This document shows positions 13,289 to 22,463 of a stretch of DNA of 64,000 nt, piece by piece; within the stretch, counting starts at the first letter, position 1; every line of letters starts with the position of its first letter. Under the pieces are notes generated by a model. It ran no database searches. It was not told the origin of the DNA and saw only the letters and a program-made list of their open reading frames with translations. The DNA comes from Symbiodinium natans. Taxonomy: Eukaryota; Sar; Dinophyceae; Suessiales; Symbiodiniaceae. The DNA lies in assembly GCA_905221605.1 (NCBI GenBank), contig CAJNDS010002189.1:64001-128000 (forward strand). Direction: 5' to 3'. A program made the translations under genes and the position numbers.

Positions 13289-14884
13289 GATAGGCATATA
13301 CATATACATATAAAAAAATATGTATACACACAGATATGTCTGGGCTCAGTCAAGGTGCGGAACCCGTGGGGCGAGTGGACGCGCCGGGAGCAGGACGAGC
13401 TGCTGGCGCAGCTGGGCGCGGCCGTCGTGCCCGACGAAGGGAGCTTCTGGATGAGCCCTGGGTTTAGGTTTTAAGGGAGGGTTTAGGGTTTATAGGGTTT
13501 AGGGTTTAGGGTTTTTAGGGTTTAGTGTTCTTTGGGAGCTCTCTGTGATTGAGCGGGGCCTTGCTTTGTTTTCAGCTTACAGCTCTCACCTTTCGCGCGG
13601 TCAAGGAACTACGTGGACTTCATTCGGGGCTTTGCCTGTGCCGACATCTGCTACGCCAGGGACGGATGGCACGCCCGCAGCTTCGACGCCGAGTTTGGAG
13701 GTGGCGGCGTCGGCTGCCGCAGCGCGCTGCAGCTCTGTGCGGAGTGTGGCGTGGAGTGCTGGGTGATGGCCATCCAGCCCACAGAGCGAGGGAAGCAGGT
13801 GAAGAGGCCGCCCAGCTACTACCTGAACGACCTTTCCTTGCTGATATTCGAAGACCTTTACTCCGAGAAGCCCCGGTTGGTGAAAGCTCGAATTGGCGGG
13901 GCCCGCCGCGATGTGGCGTGCTCCGTGGTGCTGGAGTCGGGCAGGGTGTACACGGTCGTTCCCGTGAGCTTCCGGGCCAGCCGCGGATCCTTCGTCCTGC
14001 GGCTCTACAGCGCTTCCCCAGTCCAAGTCCACGAAGCACCACCAGCAGCCCAGCAGACCTGGGCCGCCCTCCACCAGCTCCTGGTGTCTCCGGAGCCTCC
14101 CTTAAAGGATGCCAACGTCTGGCGAAGGGCTCAGGACTTCGGCGTCGGGCAGCTGCTGGTGGTCGAGGGCCCCGCCATGGCTTTGGGTGTGCTGGTGAAC
14201 TTGGGCCCCGTGATGCTGAAGGTGGACCTCTGCGCCTTCGGCAACCATGCGGCCCTCCGGAGCCCGCTGGGCATGCTCGAGGGCTCCGTGGATGAGAGCC
14301 GAAACCAGCAAGAAGCCAAGAAGAAGCCGACGACACGACAGTCGCGGCCGTCAAAGGCCACGAAGGCGGACTGGCGGGAACACCACCTGCAGGTCTTGGT
14401 CCCGGCTTTCTCGCAGCGCCTGGCCTTTGTCGCTGTGGCCTTGCTGGAGAAGAACTGGGACTTTTCGCTGGAGTCCTTGAATGCCGAGCAGCTCAGTGAG
14501 GCGGATCCCGTGGAAGAGCCAGCAGGCCACCCCTTTGCGCCTGTCCCACTCGCCCTCGCCGTGCACGCAACCGGCCTGGACAAGCTGGAGGAGCTGGAGG
14601 AGATGGAGCTGCAAGCGGCTTTGCGCGAGAGTGTCCTGCACCCCGAGTGCGACTCTGACCCCGAGCTGGAGCTGGCTCTAAGCATGTCTCTCATGGAGGC
14701 CGAGGCAAGCGCTGATGTGAGCAAAGCGGCTGCGAAGGTGGACGTGAATGGAACCGCGGATGCGGACGCAAGCGTGAATGTGGATGCGCATGCGGATGCG
14801 AATGTGGATGGCAGGGCGGACGTCGGTTTGGATGACCAGCCGCGCCGCAGGGGACGCTGGATGCGGCGCAGCAGGCAGACATAA
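1..14884 (+). CDS. Calpain-type cysteine protease with C-terminal UIMs (5' end missing)
   Basis: Exons as read: 1-31, 151-197, 375-422, 619-730, 1162-1257, 2498-2566, 12735-12821, 13001-13045, 13355-13452 and 13606-14884. They join in one frame to 636 residues ending in TAA. The window opens inside the catalytic core at GDCWFMSALAV (catalytic Cys, residue 3). Later come VDDHFPTT, the FDPELFW segment, GQHAYSVLE (catalytic His, ~157) and VRNPWGEW (catalytic Asn, ~181). The His-Asn spacing of 24 equals that of classical calpains, so the triad is complete. FWMNYVDFIRGF leads into a region that may be a C2-like domain (~211-400). Around residues 540-575 are two ubiquitin-interacting motifs, EEMELQAALRES and DPELELALSMSLMEAE. 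A D/A/V/N-rich stretch and a basic tail follow; no EF hands are seen. Donors are 3 GT, 3 GA and 3 GC, all with AG acceptors. Likely a cytosolic regulatory protease; binding ubiquitinated partners is inference. Confidence 0.88.
205..360. mobile_element. Element family Q, duplicated copy
   Basis: CCCCCTTTGGGAATGATTTC starts it; ATTTCTTATTCTTGT...AAACCCAAGAGG occurs twice; it ends at GAGTCTAGGAACCTTGG. It nearly fills the second calpain intron. A single-unit relative lies at 32.24 kb. Confidence 0.6.
469..530. mobile_element. MITE family B, fragment
   Basis: Diverged copy with GGTTGGGATTTTCTCC, CTAACAGTCCTTAATA and CCCCCAACC. It lies in the calpain intron between exons ending at 422 and starting at 619. 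Confidence 0.5.
751..863. mobile_element. MITE family A, copy 1
   Basis: Near-perfect terminal inverted repeats of about 45 bp beginning TACCCAGAGACTCC and ending GGAGTCTCTGGGTA, around a short AT-rich centre. The element sits 20 bp after a calpain donor (exon end 730). TA on both sides would fit a Tc1/mariner-type TA target duplication. Confidence 0.8.
969..1153 (-). repeat. Interstitial telomeric array (CCCTAAA)n upstream of calpain exon
   Basis: About 20 near-perfect CCCTAAA heptamers end 8 bp before the acceptor of the calpain exon at 1162. The array is matched by TTTAGGG at 1266-1352 after that exon. Confidence 0.95.
1266..1352 (+). repeat. Interstitial telomeric array (TTTAGGG)n after calpain exon
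   Basis: Opposite orientation to the array before the exon. Mixed TTTAGGG and TTTCGGG units. T/G-rich degenerate sequence (1370-1700) follows. Confidence 0.9.
1823..2667. repeat. Telomeric arrays around MITE B and calpain exon 2498-2566
   Basis: TTTAGGG at 1823-1910 and CCCTAAA at 2405-2478 before the exon; CCCTAAA again at 2575-2667 after it. Confidence 0.9.
2018..2118. mobile_element. MITE family B, intact copy with 8-bp target duplication
   Basis: Terminal repeats TTGGGATGTTCCCCC and GGGGGAACATCCCAA. The 8 bp CCCTATAC occur immediately on both sides (2010-2017, 2119-2126), a target-site duplication of the length typical for hAT-type transposases. Confidence 0.85.
3062..3085. repeat. Poly-C run
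   Basis: A run of about 23 C. Similar long C or G runs occur at ~11447-11464, 16146-16160, 19725-19741, 20586-20600, 26791-26812, 35483-35561, 41640-41654, 44491-44513 and 52251-52269. Confidence 0.9.
3384..8757 (+). CDS. Secreted protein of unknown function, nested in a calpain intron
   Basis: I do not recognise the family. Thirteen exons join in frame: 3384-3509, 3716-3761, 4294-4322, 4837-4901, 5103-5159, 5638-5716, 6131-6196, 6243-6337, 6858-6956, 7192-7240, 7406-7504, 7585-7664 and 8103-8757. They encode 514 residues ending in TGA. The start is set by a clear signal peptide (MQLWVLLPFALPRVLGS, cleavage near ATIG). The mature part has a basic patch (QRRRTF, ERRLRRK) and segments such as VEGMFNQALDQN, YTMSPEMQSYFPVF and DVIKAYNPGVKIVQV. 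It ends in a 218-codon terminal exon containing LANFAANFFNVHVWSMRHR and NITEDRYSMVFRTSG, with possible N-glycosylation sites (NRT, NIT). No transmembrane helix is evident after the signal. Donors are 5 GT, 6 GA and 1 GC. The whole gene lies between calpain exons ending at 2566 and starting at 12735, same strand. The early exon boundaries (3716-5159) are the least certain. Confidence 0.72.
3510..3596. mobile_element. Hairpin element (AGGGTTAGAAGTTCCCTAG arms)
   Basis: TAGGGTTAGAAGTTCCCTAG against CTGCCCTAGGGAACCCTA. It begins at the donor of the first exon of the nested secreted-protein gene (exon ends 3509), so the element supplies the GTAGGG donor. Confidence 0.55.
5148..5312. repeat. 33-bp exon-end duplication flanking MITE B
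   Basis: CATCGCCTTCCAGAATCTC plus TCTGTCTACACCT occur at 5148-5180 and 5280-5312 with one mismatch. The first copy contains the end of a coding exon (to 5159) and its GA donor; the second is a decoy in the intron. Confidence 0.9.
5185..5278. mobile_element. MITE family B, damaged copy between duplicated exon ends
   Basis: The left end GGTTGGGATGCTCCCCC and CTAACAAGTCCTTAAT are clear; the right end is degraded. A 33-bp copy of an exon end flanks it on both sides (5148-5180, 5280-5312). Confidence 0.6.
5440..5527. mobile_element. Element family I, diverged copy
   Basis: TTTTTTTAGCTCAAGGTTCC and CCCCAAAAAGGGTACGG match family I. In an intron of the nested secreted-protein gene. Confidence 0.45.
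6957..7557 (+). repeat. TTTAGGG arrays around exons 7192 and 7406
   Basis: TTTAGGG arrays at 6957-7008 (touching the donor of the exon ending 6956), 7321-7402 (ending 3 bp before the exon at 7406) and 7519-7557. Confidence 0.9.
7685..7832. mobile_element. Element family G, copy with TTTTCCCATA tandem
   Basis: Begins ACCAGGTAGGCCCCTTGGGA and ends TTTTCAGAGGGTTTTGAGGG CCAGCCTAGG. The inner TTTTCCCATA unit is repeated about five times (7711-7770), unlike the other copies. In the last intron of the nested secreted-protein gene. Confidence 0.6.
8758..9575. other. No gene seen; sequence 3' of nested gene
   Basis: Unique-looking sequence of mixed composition just after the stop of the nested gene. 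It probably includes its 3' UTR. Short open frames on both strands show no family motifs. No telomeric array or clear inverted repeat is present here, unusual for this window. Confidence 0.4.
9580..9684. mobile_element. MITE family D copy
   Basis: GGAGGTTTACGAAAATCGGG at the left, TAGTAGGATTCCCTTATGAT in the middle and CCCTGTTTTCGGAAATCTTCC at the right, as in the other family D copies. Confidence 0.6.
10100..10178 (-). repeat. CCCTAAA array in the large calpain intron
   Basis: About ten heptamers not touching any exon I can see. Confidence 0.9.
10395..10545 (+). repeat. Minisatellite, ~10-bp unit GTTCGGGAGT
   Basis: Repeated GTTCGGGAG(T/G) units with variation (TTCCGGCG, TTCAGGAG). The open frames over it are repeat translations. 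Confidence 0.85.
10961..11066. mobile_element. MITE family A, copy 2
   Basis: Same terminal repeat (CCAGAGACTCC ... GGGAGTCTCT) and the same TTAAGGAATATACC inner arm as copy 1. Lies inside the large calpain intron. Outer bases CC/GG are lost on the right. Confidence 0.78.
11811..11880 (+). repeat. (GT)n then (CTGT)n microsatellite
   Basis: About 12 GT units run directly into CTGT units with one GGCT interruption. A pure GT tract also lies at ~89-116. Confidence 0.95.
12077..12180. mobile_element. MITE family D copy
   Basis: CATGGGGGTTTTGCGAAAAT at the left, CCAAATAGTAGGATTCCCC inside, and AAACCCATGTAAACCCCCA at the right. It abuts family C copy 1. Confidence 0.65.
12181..12290. mobile_element. 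MITE family C, copy 1
   Basis: CATGGGTGGTTGTCAAAATT at the left mirrors AATTTTGCCAACCACCCACA at the right. Directly adjoins a family D element ending at 12180. Confidence 0.8.
13081..13335. repeat. AT-rich ATGT/ATAC microsatellite cluster
   Basis: ATGTATGT, TGTCTGTC, GTGTGT and ATATAT tracts fill the intron between calpain exons 13001-13045 and 13355-13452. Open frames here are repeat translations. Confidence 0.9.
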
Positions 14885-15346
14885 GGGGCAGCAAGCAGCA
14901 GCAACATCTCGTTGTCAAATGGACTGGCGCGAAACATTGTGGGTTGGTTAGCTAGTTCGCAAAGAGTGGAGGACTGCCTGCCTTTGGCAGAGCTCCCAGT
15001 GCAGAGATTCTTCGGAAGGTGGGGGGTGCTGCCGCACCTCATCCAAACCTGTTCGCGTGCCTGTTAGAGCTGATCGAGGAGGGCTGCACCTGAGCCTTTG
15101 TCGGCCGGGTCGATGGCGGCTGTGCTGGAGCTTCGAGTTCGGCATCTGAAGGCTGCGCGCTTCCTCTTGTGGGCTCCGCGTGCTTTCTGCATCCGCGGCC
15201 GTACGCCGCAAATTTCTTGGACAGCCCAAACGGCTGGTCGCCAAAAGGGCCAAAGCCAGCATTCCTGCCGAGATTCCAAAGGTTGCTTTAAGAGGGTCCA
15301 CGAGGGTCCAGAGCTGGTCAAAGGGGGACGGGGGTAGGGGGTGGGG
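14885..15346. other. Calpain 3' flank, probable UTR
   Basis: GC-rich unique sequence follows the calpain stop. A long minus-strand frame over 14131-15042 is antisense to the GC-rich last exon and looks like a composition shadow. No gene motif is visible. The region ends at an inverted-repeat element near 15347. Confidence 0.4.
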
Positions 15347-15480
15347 GTCCTAGGTTGGAGAAGGGGGACCCTCAAAAGGGAACCCTTCTTAACCCTCTTC
15401 TGGCTTTTTTAATTAAACAGGGACCTTATTCAGAGGGTTTATCTCTCCAAGGGTCCCCCTAATCCTATTTCCCTAGGGGG
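15347..15480. mobile_element. Element family H copy
   Basis: CTAGGTTGGAGAAGGGGGAC at the left and GTCCCCCTAATCCTATTTCC CTAG at the right, with CTTAACCCTCTTCTGGCT and CAGGGACCTTATTCAGAGGG inside. Just after the calpain gene. Confidence 0.7.
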
Positions 15481-15621
15481 TGAAGGCATGAAAAAAAGCC
15501 GCCGTGCCCTGTTGAACGATTATCACTCAGCATGTCGAAACCAATGCCCGCACAGAGCATCACTCAGCTTCGGGTCTGTGGGTTTGAGCGTTTAGGGGTT
15601 GAAGGCTGCAGGAGTTTCGGT

Positions 15622-15702
15622 TGGGCCTTATACTAACAGTCCTTCATAGGGAGTATAGTACGCCCTCTTGAAGGGCTGCTAGTATAAGGGGGAACATCCC
15701 AA
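15622..15702. mobile_element. MITE family B copy
   Basis: Short copy: TTGGGCCTTATACTAACAG at the left and AGGGGGAACATCCCAA at the right, with part of the left arm deleted. Confidence 0.7.
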
Positions 15703-15804
15703 GGTTTAGGGGTCTTCGGGTCCAAGGCTGAGGATTGTTGGGTTTAGGTGGCGGTCGGTGTGTGGCGGTCGGTGTGCAAGTTGCTAAAAAGTCTCAGCCT
15801 GAAT

Positions 15805-17206
15805 CTCCAAACCCCATACCCCAAACCCTAAACCCCAAACCCTAAACCCCCAACCCTAAACCCCAAAGCCTAAACCCTAAACCCTAAACCCCAAACTCTA
15901 AACCCCTAAACCCTAAGCCCCAAGCCCCAAGCCCCAAGCCCCAACAGGCCCTCAGGCTCATGGCGGAGGAACGCAAGGAGCGGCTCCGCGACCGCACCGA
16001 GGCAAACAAGCGCCACCAGGCGCACCGCGAAGGGTTTAGGGTTTAGGGTTTAGGGTTTAGGGTTTAGGGTTTAGGGTTTAGGGTTTAGGGTTTAGGGTTT
16101 AGGGCTTGGGGTAATTCAGCAAGGCTCTGTTTTTTTGTTTGTGGTGGGGGGGGGGGGGGGTGCTGCCAAACCCTGAGAAGCCCTGAGACCGCAAGCGTAG
16201 CCCACTAATACCCTGAAGGCATCGCAAGACCCAGAGCCATAAACCTTACAGGTCCCCTCCCGATCCCCTTGTGCCCTACACCTTGAGATTCAAACGCTAA
16301 ATAGATTAGGCGAGCAGTATAGGTTTACATTATTCTACAAATATAAACATGTAAATCAATATATCATTCCATAATTATATTATCACATTAGCGTATCATG
16401 ATATTATCACCACTTACAATGATTCTACTATTCTACGATCATATCATGAAACCCTAAACCCTAAACCCTAAACCCTAAACCCTAAACCCTAAACCCTAAA
16501 CCCTAAACCCTAAACCCCGAAACCCCGAAACCCTAAACCCTAAACCCCAAACCCCAAACCCTAAACCCTAAACCATCTTTTATCGCTACAAGCCCGACGC
16601 TTCGAGGACTTGACGGCTTGGGCGGAGGATCGCCTTCGCAGGGCAGAGGCGCTGGCCACCGAGTCGCCTGGGCACCCAGTTGGTGGGGCGTTCCACTTTC
16701 TGATGTTTGGGGGGTTTAGGGTTTAGGGCTAGGGTTTAGGGTTTAGGGTTTGGGGTTTGGGGTTTAGGGTCTCCCGCACCTTAGCCGCCCGAATTTCGAC
16801 CGGTGCTGTCTCAAACTCTGCACATCCCAGAAAGCCCACTACCCCTGAACAACCCTAAACCCTAAACCCTAAACCCTAAACCCTAAACCCGAAACCCTAA
16901 ACCAACCCTAAACCCTAAACCCTAACCCCTAAACCCTAAACTCTAAACCCTAAACCCTAAACCCTAAACCCTCAACCCTAAACGCTAAACCCTAAACCCC
17001 CAAACAATACGGAAAGGGACTCTGGCTCAGAGAGCTTGTTCCCTTGGGATCTAAGAGCACCTGAGGCGGGAGAGCACGGCTGAGATCAAGGCCTCCGTCC
17101 AGCAGGATCGGTTACTTAAAGGGGGGGGAGGTTCAGGGTTTTCGGGTTCAACCCTAAACGCCAAACCCTAAACCCGAAACCCTAAACCCTAAACCCGGAT
17201 ACCCGA
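15805..17206. repeat. Telomeric arrays around coiled-coil exon pieces
   Basis: CCCTAAA 15805-15944, TTTAGGG 16033-16110, CCCTAAA 16447-16575, TTTAGGG 16708-16770, CCCTAAA 16850-17006, CCCTAAA 17155-17206. Exon pieces at ~15947 and ~16605 sit between a CCCTAAA and a TTTAGGG array. Confidence 0.9.
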
Positions 17207-20200
17207 AACCAGGATTTCAGGGCCCTTCTAAGTGCTGCGGTTCCACTTTTTTTTGGGGGTGGTGGGGGGGGGGGCTTGAGGATCAGTGCTCGCAACCTCA
17301 ACAAAATTGCATCCAAGGTTCATGGTTTAGGGTTTAAGGTTTAGGGTTTAGGGTTTAGGGTTTGGGGGATCCCCAGGCTTACAAAGAGCCTCTGCCAGAT
17401 TCTTCGTAGCTGAGTAGGCAATCCTACCACAGTTGAAAGGCTAACATTTTTGGGGCCCAGGGTACTCAGCAACTAGGAGATTTAGGGGCTTAAGGGCGCA
17501 TGACACGGCTAGAGCCGAGCGAAAAAGGGTTGAACGGGGGGGGGGGGTGGGGCGGGGTGCAGATGTAGTGCAGCAAACCACTCCTTGCTTTTCAACGGAT
17601 GTGAGCGCGCTCTTCCATGCCTTGTTTCATGCCGGCTCTTGCAGTTTCTAAACCTCACTTGAGTCTTTCGATCGTTGAGCCTACCACCTACCACCTCTCC
17701 GGATGCCGTTGCATTCATATGGGTGGTTGTCAACATTATGGTCCCTTTTTGGATTCCCATTCTAATACGGCACCGAATATTCAGCGTACCCCAAAAAGGG
17801 ATCGTGACTTTGACTTCGGTGCCTATGTTTCTTGTATGTCGTCCTTGGCCTGCCCCCTCTCGTTTAGGGTTTAGGGTTTAGGGTTTAGGGTTTAGGGTTG
17901 GCTTAGGGTGCTGTGAAGGCGCCCTTGAGCTTGACCCCGCCCCGGCCCCCAAGCCGAAGGGCCGGCAGGGTCGCAACGCGCCTTCAGGGCTCCCAGAGCC
18001 CATCCCTACAACCCTACAACCCAAGAACCCTAAAACTTCCGAAATTCCCTGAAACCCCAAAACCCCAAAACCCTAAAATCCCAAAACCCTGAAAAAACCC
18101 TAAAGCCCTACAACCCACAACCCTAAAACCCTCAAGCCCCCAGAGCCAAAAGCCCTAAACCCTAAACCCTAAACCCTAAATCCTAAACCCTAAACCCTAA
18201 ACCCCAAGAGCCCCATGTCAGGCCCTGCACCTCGGGCAGCTTGCTGAGCCCGGCCCTGAGCGGGGCGCAGCCTCCGGGGATGGAGGGGGCCTCCCATGTC
18301 TCTGATGTCTTGGTTTAGGGTTTAGGGTTTAGGGTTTAGGGTTTAGGGTTTAGGGTTTAGGGTTTAGGGTCTAGGGTTGTGGGTTGTGGGTTGTGGGTTG
18401 TGGGTTGTGGGTTGTGGGTTGTGGATTGTGGGTTGTGGGTTGTGGGTTGTGGGTTGTTTTAAGGGTTAGGGTTTAGGGTTTAGGGATACTTGGTAGCCCA
18501 GCGGTGCCCTTTTCCCTTTTTTGGGGTCAAGGTTCCCTTGCAAAGTAACCAACCCCGACAAGGGTACCCGTTTTATGGTATAGTCGCTGGGCGACCAAGA
18601 TGTTGTCAATGCAAAGGTTCAGCCTCTGGGTCAACCTCTGGGGGGGTGTAGGGGGTGTACAGGGTTTAGGGTTCTAGTGTTCAGGCGTTCTAGGGTTTGG
18701 GGTTTTCGAGATTTTAGGAATTTAGGGTTTAGGGTTTTTCGGGTTTTTCGTACGTAGAGCCTGCTGGAGGACGCGGACCCTCGGGGCGGTAGCAGACGAG
18801 CGTTGGCCTGAGCTGGGAAGCCATGACAAGGTTTTGGGTGATTAGGGCTTAGGGAGTAGGGTTTAGGGTTTAGGGTTTTGGGTGATGAGGGCTATGGGGG
18901 TCCGGGGGGGGGGGGGGGTGGGGGTGAGGAGTTATTCCCGTTTGTTAGAGGAATTGGGGATGCATGAAGCCCTATACTTCCAGGGACTTGATATCTGCGT
19001 TAGAATTAGAACCTTTAAGGGCGCATGAACTGCAATCAAACATGAAGAAGCCCTGAACAACCTCAACCTCATGTTTGCTAGGGGGCGGGTTCAGGGTTCA
19101 GGCGGTTTGCAGGTTTAGGGTTTGGGGTTTGGGGCTTAGGTTAGGGTTTAGGGTTTAGGGTTCAGGGTTTACTGTTTAGGGCTTCGGGTTTAGTGTCTCG
19201 AGCAAACCGTCCGCACGCAGGAGCCGTCCTCCGCAGACGATCCCGGAGGCGGTTTGGTGTTCGACTCATGGAGGGTCCCTTTTTTGGTCAATCTGGTCTA
19301 GGGTTCAGTGGGTTTAGTTAGGGTTTAGGGTTTGAGATTTAAGGCTCAGGGTTTGGGGAGGAGGAGGGGGGAGGGACCCGTCATTTAGAGCACCTTCCCA
19401 CAGCACCAGATGGAGTTTGCCAAGCTACGCGTGCAAGTAACCTCGACAGACCTCTGGCAGAGATTCGGAGGGTGGAGAAGGGCTTGTCTAAAACAGGAAG
19501 AACGACATTGCCATCCGAAAAAGAGTCAAGAGTGTTGGTGACTTCGTTGCTTGCTCTGCCGATCCAACTGCTCAAGGTAGTGCAGGCACTGCGCTTTTCT
19601 GATTGATCTCCCCCCCACTCGCTTACGCGTGGAAGTGTCAGCCATGGATGTTGACTATGATGACGAAGTCGCAGAGGACTTGCTGCTTGCTATCCTGTCA
19701 TGTGTGCACCGTCCTTTGATCAGAGCCCCCCCCCCCCCCCCAGGCCAAAGAGTTGAAGAACACCGATAAGCCCCCCTAAACCCTAAACCCCAAACCCCAA
19801 CCCTAAACCCTACACCCTAAACCCTAAACCCTAAACCCTAAATCCTAAACCCGAAACCCTAAACCCTAACCCGGAGCCTAGAACCTGAAATGCATCTGCC
19901 TCGCCCAAGTGCGGGGTCAACGAGAGTAGCAATCAAGGCATTTCAAGTCGGCAGGCAACTGGACAGCCCAAGTCGGAAACCCAGAGCCCTGAACCCTAAA
20001 GCCTAAAAACCCTAGGTAGGCGCTTGGGACATTTCATATTTTCCGTTATTGGGCTTAAGAGGATCGATCATACTCAGGAATATTTTTCAGAGGGTTTCAG
20101 GGCCATCCTAAACCCCAAACCCCAAACCCCAAACCCCAAACCCCAGACCCCAAACCCGAAACCCTAAACCCTAAACCCTAAACCCTAAACCCTACACCCT

Positions 20201-22188
20201 AAACCCTAAACCCTAAACCTTACACCCTACACCCTAAACCCTAAACCCGAATCTCCTAAGACGCAAGTCATGTGTTTGAGGAAGGATCCCGACCAGCCGG
20301 ACGACGGATCAAGGCCCCGCCGGCCCGATGAGGGAACTTGGTTTAGGGTTTAGGGTTTATATAGGGTTTAAGGTTTAGGGTTTATATTAGGGTTTAGGGT
20401 TTAGGTCCCAGATTCCTGTGAGGATCCAAAAAGTAGGGCCCCCCAAGTAGTACCCTGTACAATTATTGGGTCAGTCCCAGGAAGCCTTCAGGGGATCCTC
20501 CCAGGGGTTTTGGGGTTGTAGGGTTCAGAGTTTAGGGTTTGAGCTGGAATCGGTTGAAAGGCGGAGAGTTTGGAGTACCTGATACGGGGGGGGGGGGGGG
20601 CCCTAATAAGGGGAAGCCACAAAAGGGCTCAGCATTTAGAGAATTCTGCCAGCTCTTTCTCGGTTTAGGGTTTAGGGTTTACGGTTTGGGGTTTAGGGTT
20701 TAGGGAGTTCTTGGCTTTATTTTGGGGTTTGTGGTTACGGGTTTGTGGGCAGTTCTTTCAAAAGGCCTGCCAAAGTTTAGAGGGGGGAACGTTGCGAAGC
20801 CTATGGTTTTCATTACGGGAGTACCCCGCGAATCGCAAACCCCAAGCCCCAAGCCCCAAGCCCCAAACCCCAAACCCCAAACCCCAAACCCCAAAACCCA
20901 AAATCCAAACCCCAGACCCCAAACCCCAAACCCTAAACCCCAAACCCCCAACCCTAAACCCAAAACCCTAAACCCCAAACCCTACACTCTAAACCCATCA
21001 GGGACGCGGAGGCGAGGAGGATGATCGCTATGCTGGCAAGGCGGGAACTCTTGACGTCCATCTAAACCCAAACTAAGGTTTAGGGTTTAGGGTTTAGGGT
21101 TTAGGGTTTAGGGTTTAGGGTTTAGGGTTTAGGGTTTAGGGTTTGATCCCCTGAAGGGTTCTCAAGACTGACCCAATACTAGTAAAGGGTACTACTTGGG
21201 GGCTCCCCTTTCTGGATCCTCCCAGGGGTCTGGGATGGAAATCCGCAGAGAGCCCAAGAAGACCCCTTTTATAGGAATCCACCTCAGGTGCTGGTAGGAA
21301 TCCTGATGTTTAGGGTTTTGGGTAGAGGGGATGCGAGTTAGGGTGTGTTCCTTAGGGGGGGATTTTGGGTCTCTGGGCTTCAAGTGACTCCAACTTTCAA
21401 TCTGCTTCATCACAGTGCGGTCTGAAGGGATGTCTGGTCCAGAAAAACAGCGGAGGGTTTAGGGTTTAGGGTTTAGGGTTTAGGGTTTCGGCTTGGAGTG
21501 TTCTGAACTCTCCAACATATGAGGAGAAACCGTTGGTTCTGTTTTGCTCACGCTTTGCTTGAAGGGTCCGTATGTGTGGCGAGCACCAGGCCCTCTCTCC
21601 AGGTCAGGTTCTCTTACTTAGGATAATCTAACATAATTCAATGTTACTCTTTACCTACAGTTTTTAACTATAAGATAGGATAAGACAAGACAGGTTAATA
21701 TGAACTTTATCGGGTCGGGGTTTGTGGATGGCGCTCTCTTTGGTCTGCATCGTTGCCACCGCCTCTCAGAAGACCTGGCTGCACCGTTACGGATCGCAAG
21801 TGGGTATCTGTTGTTATATCATATCTTTATACACGTTCATGTTGCTCTAATACTATAACTATATGATATGAGATGATACTGTATCATTCTATATATATGT
21901 ATATATGTATATGTATATATGTATATGTATATATGTATATGTATATGTATATCTATATCTATATCTATACCTATATTTATATCTATATATCTATATGAAT
22001 ATAAATATCAATAAATATAAATAAATAAATAAATATGTATTTCTACATATGACCGTCATGATTGCTAGGAATGTCTTTCCTGGTCTCTGCTCCGACCCTG
22101 GCTGCAGGCTGGCAAGTTTGAGCGGCTGGACGACGACGACGCACGGGCCCGAGCCAAGGGCTCTGGGCTCTTGGATCGCCGGTTTTAG
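15947..22188 (+). CDS. Unresolved multi-exon gene: coiled-coil and acidic segments
   Basis: Exon-like GC-rich islands stand out between telomeric arrays, but I could not chain all of them. Clear pieces: ~15947-16018 (LRLMAEERKERLRDRTEANK, heptad-like); ~16605-16671 (LTAWAEDRLRRAEALATE); ~17076-17120 (TAEIKASVQQDRLLK); ~18225-18310; ~18770-18820; ~19205-19250; ~20260-20330 (KDPDQPDDGSRPRRPD); 20998-21043 (GRGGEEDDRYAGK); ~22120-22188 (FERLDDDDARARAKGSGLL). The last two join in frame across GCTGGCAAG, repeated at both intron ends. The final exon runs into TAG formed by the following TTTTAGGG array, which may be the true stop. The coiled-coil start could belong to a different gene from the acidic end. 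Function unknown. Confidence 0.35.
17716..17815. mobile_element. MITE family C, copy 2 (right end truncated)
   Basis: Left arm CATATGGGTGGTTGTCAACA and inner GTACCCCAAAAAGGGATC match family C. The right terminal GACAACCACCC arm is missing. Confidence 0.7.
18055..18480. repeat. Telomeric arrays with a TTGTGGG variant block
   Basis: CCCTAAA/CCCTACAA at 18055-18206, TTTAGGG at 18312-18375, then about ten TTGTGGG heptamers (18376-18450) before TTTAGGG resumes. Confidence 0.9.
18490..18606. mobile_element. Element family I copy
   Basis: TGGTAGCCCAGCGGTGCCC at the left and GTCGCTGGGCGACCA at the right; inside TTTTTTGGGGTCAAGGTTCC and GACAAGGGTACCC. Confidence 0.7.
20012..20110. mobile_element. 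Element family G copy
   Basis: CTAGGTAGGCGCTTGGGACA at the left and TCAGAGGGTTTCAGGGCCAT CCTA at the right. Terminal arms CTAGG(T)/(A)TCCTA are short. Confidence 0.6.
20411..20500. mobile_element. Inverted-repeat element family F, copy 1
   Basis: GGATCCAAAAAGTAGGGCCC, CAAGTAGTACCCTGTACA, ATTGGGTCAGTCCCAGG and CTTCAGGGGATCC. The second copy near 21150 is in the opposite orientation. Confidence 0.6.
21150..21240. mobile_element. Inverted-repeat element family F, copy 2 (opposite orientation)
   Basis: GATCCCCTGAAGGG, GACTGACCCAATACTAG, GGGTACTACTTGGGGGC and CTTTCTGGATCC form the reverse complement of copy 1. Related ends occur at ~22229-22280 and ~60400-60430. Confidence 0.6.
21885..22045. repeat. 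TATATG/ATCTAT/AAAT microsatellite
   Basis: ATATATGTATATGT, ATCTATATCT and AAATAAATAAAT tracts in succession. Confidence 0.9.
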
Positions 22189-22463
22189 GGTTTAGGGTTT
22201 AGGGTTCAGGGTTTAGGGGTTAGAGGGCACGATTTGGGGGTTCTACTTTTGGGATCCTCCCCAGGGGGTCTGGGGAGGGAGACTAGGGCTTGCAGGGTTG
22301 GTTAGGGTTTGGGACTGTCTTGCGGCCCCGAATCTGGGGTTTAGGCCGGGTAGGTGGGGGGGGGGGGGGAATCAAAAGATAAGACGTCCGGGAGCTTCGA
22401 CGACCCTTAAAATTGGTTCGAGTTAATGGGGATCCTTAGGACTTCTGCTTACAAGGTTGCACC

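Larger units (their letters stand above)
19773..21152. repeat. Telomeric and CCCCAAA arrays
   Basis: CCCTAAA 19773-19875 and 20108-20252 (starting as CCCCAAA), TTTAGGG 20337-20405, CCCCAAA/CCCCAAG-rich 20840-20997 before the exon at 20998, TTTAGGG 21077-21152 after it. Confidence 0.9.

Noticed and set aside
13059-13353. Tyr/Ile/Cys-rich open frames on both strands
   Set aside because: Translations of ATGT/GTGT microsatellite within a calpain intron.
14131-15042. 303-codon minus-strand open frame
   Set aside because: Antisense to the GC-rich last calpain exon, Ser/Ala-rich with no family motif; the plus strand carries the recognisable protein.
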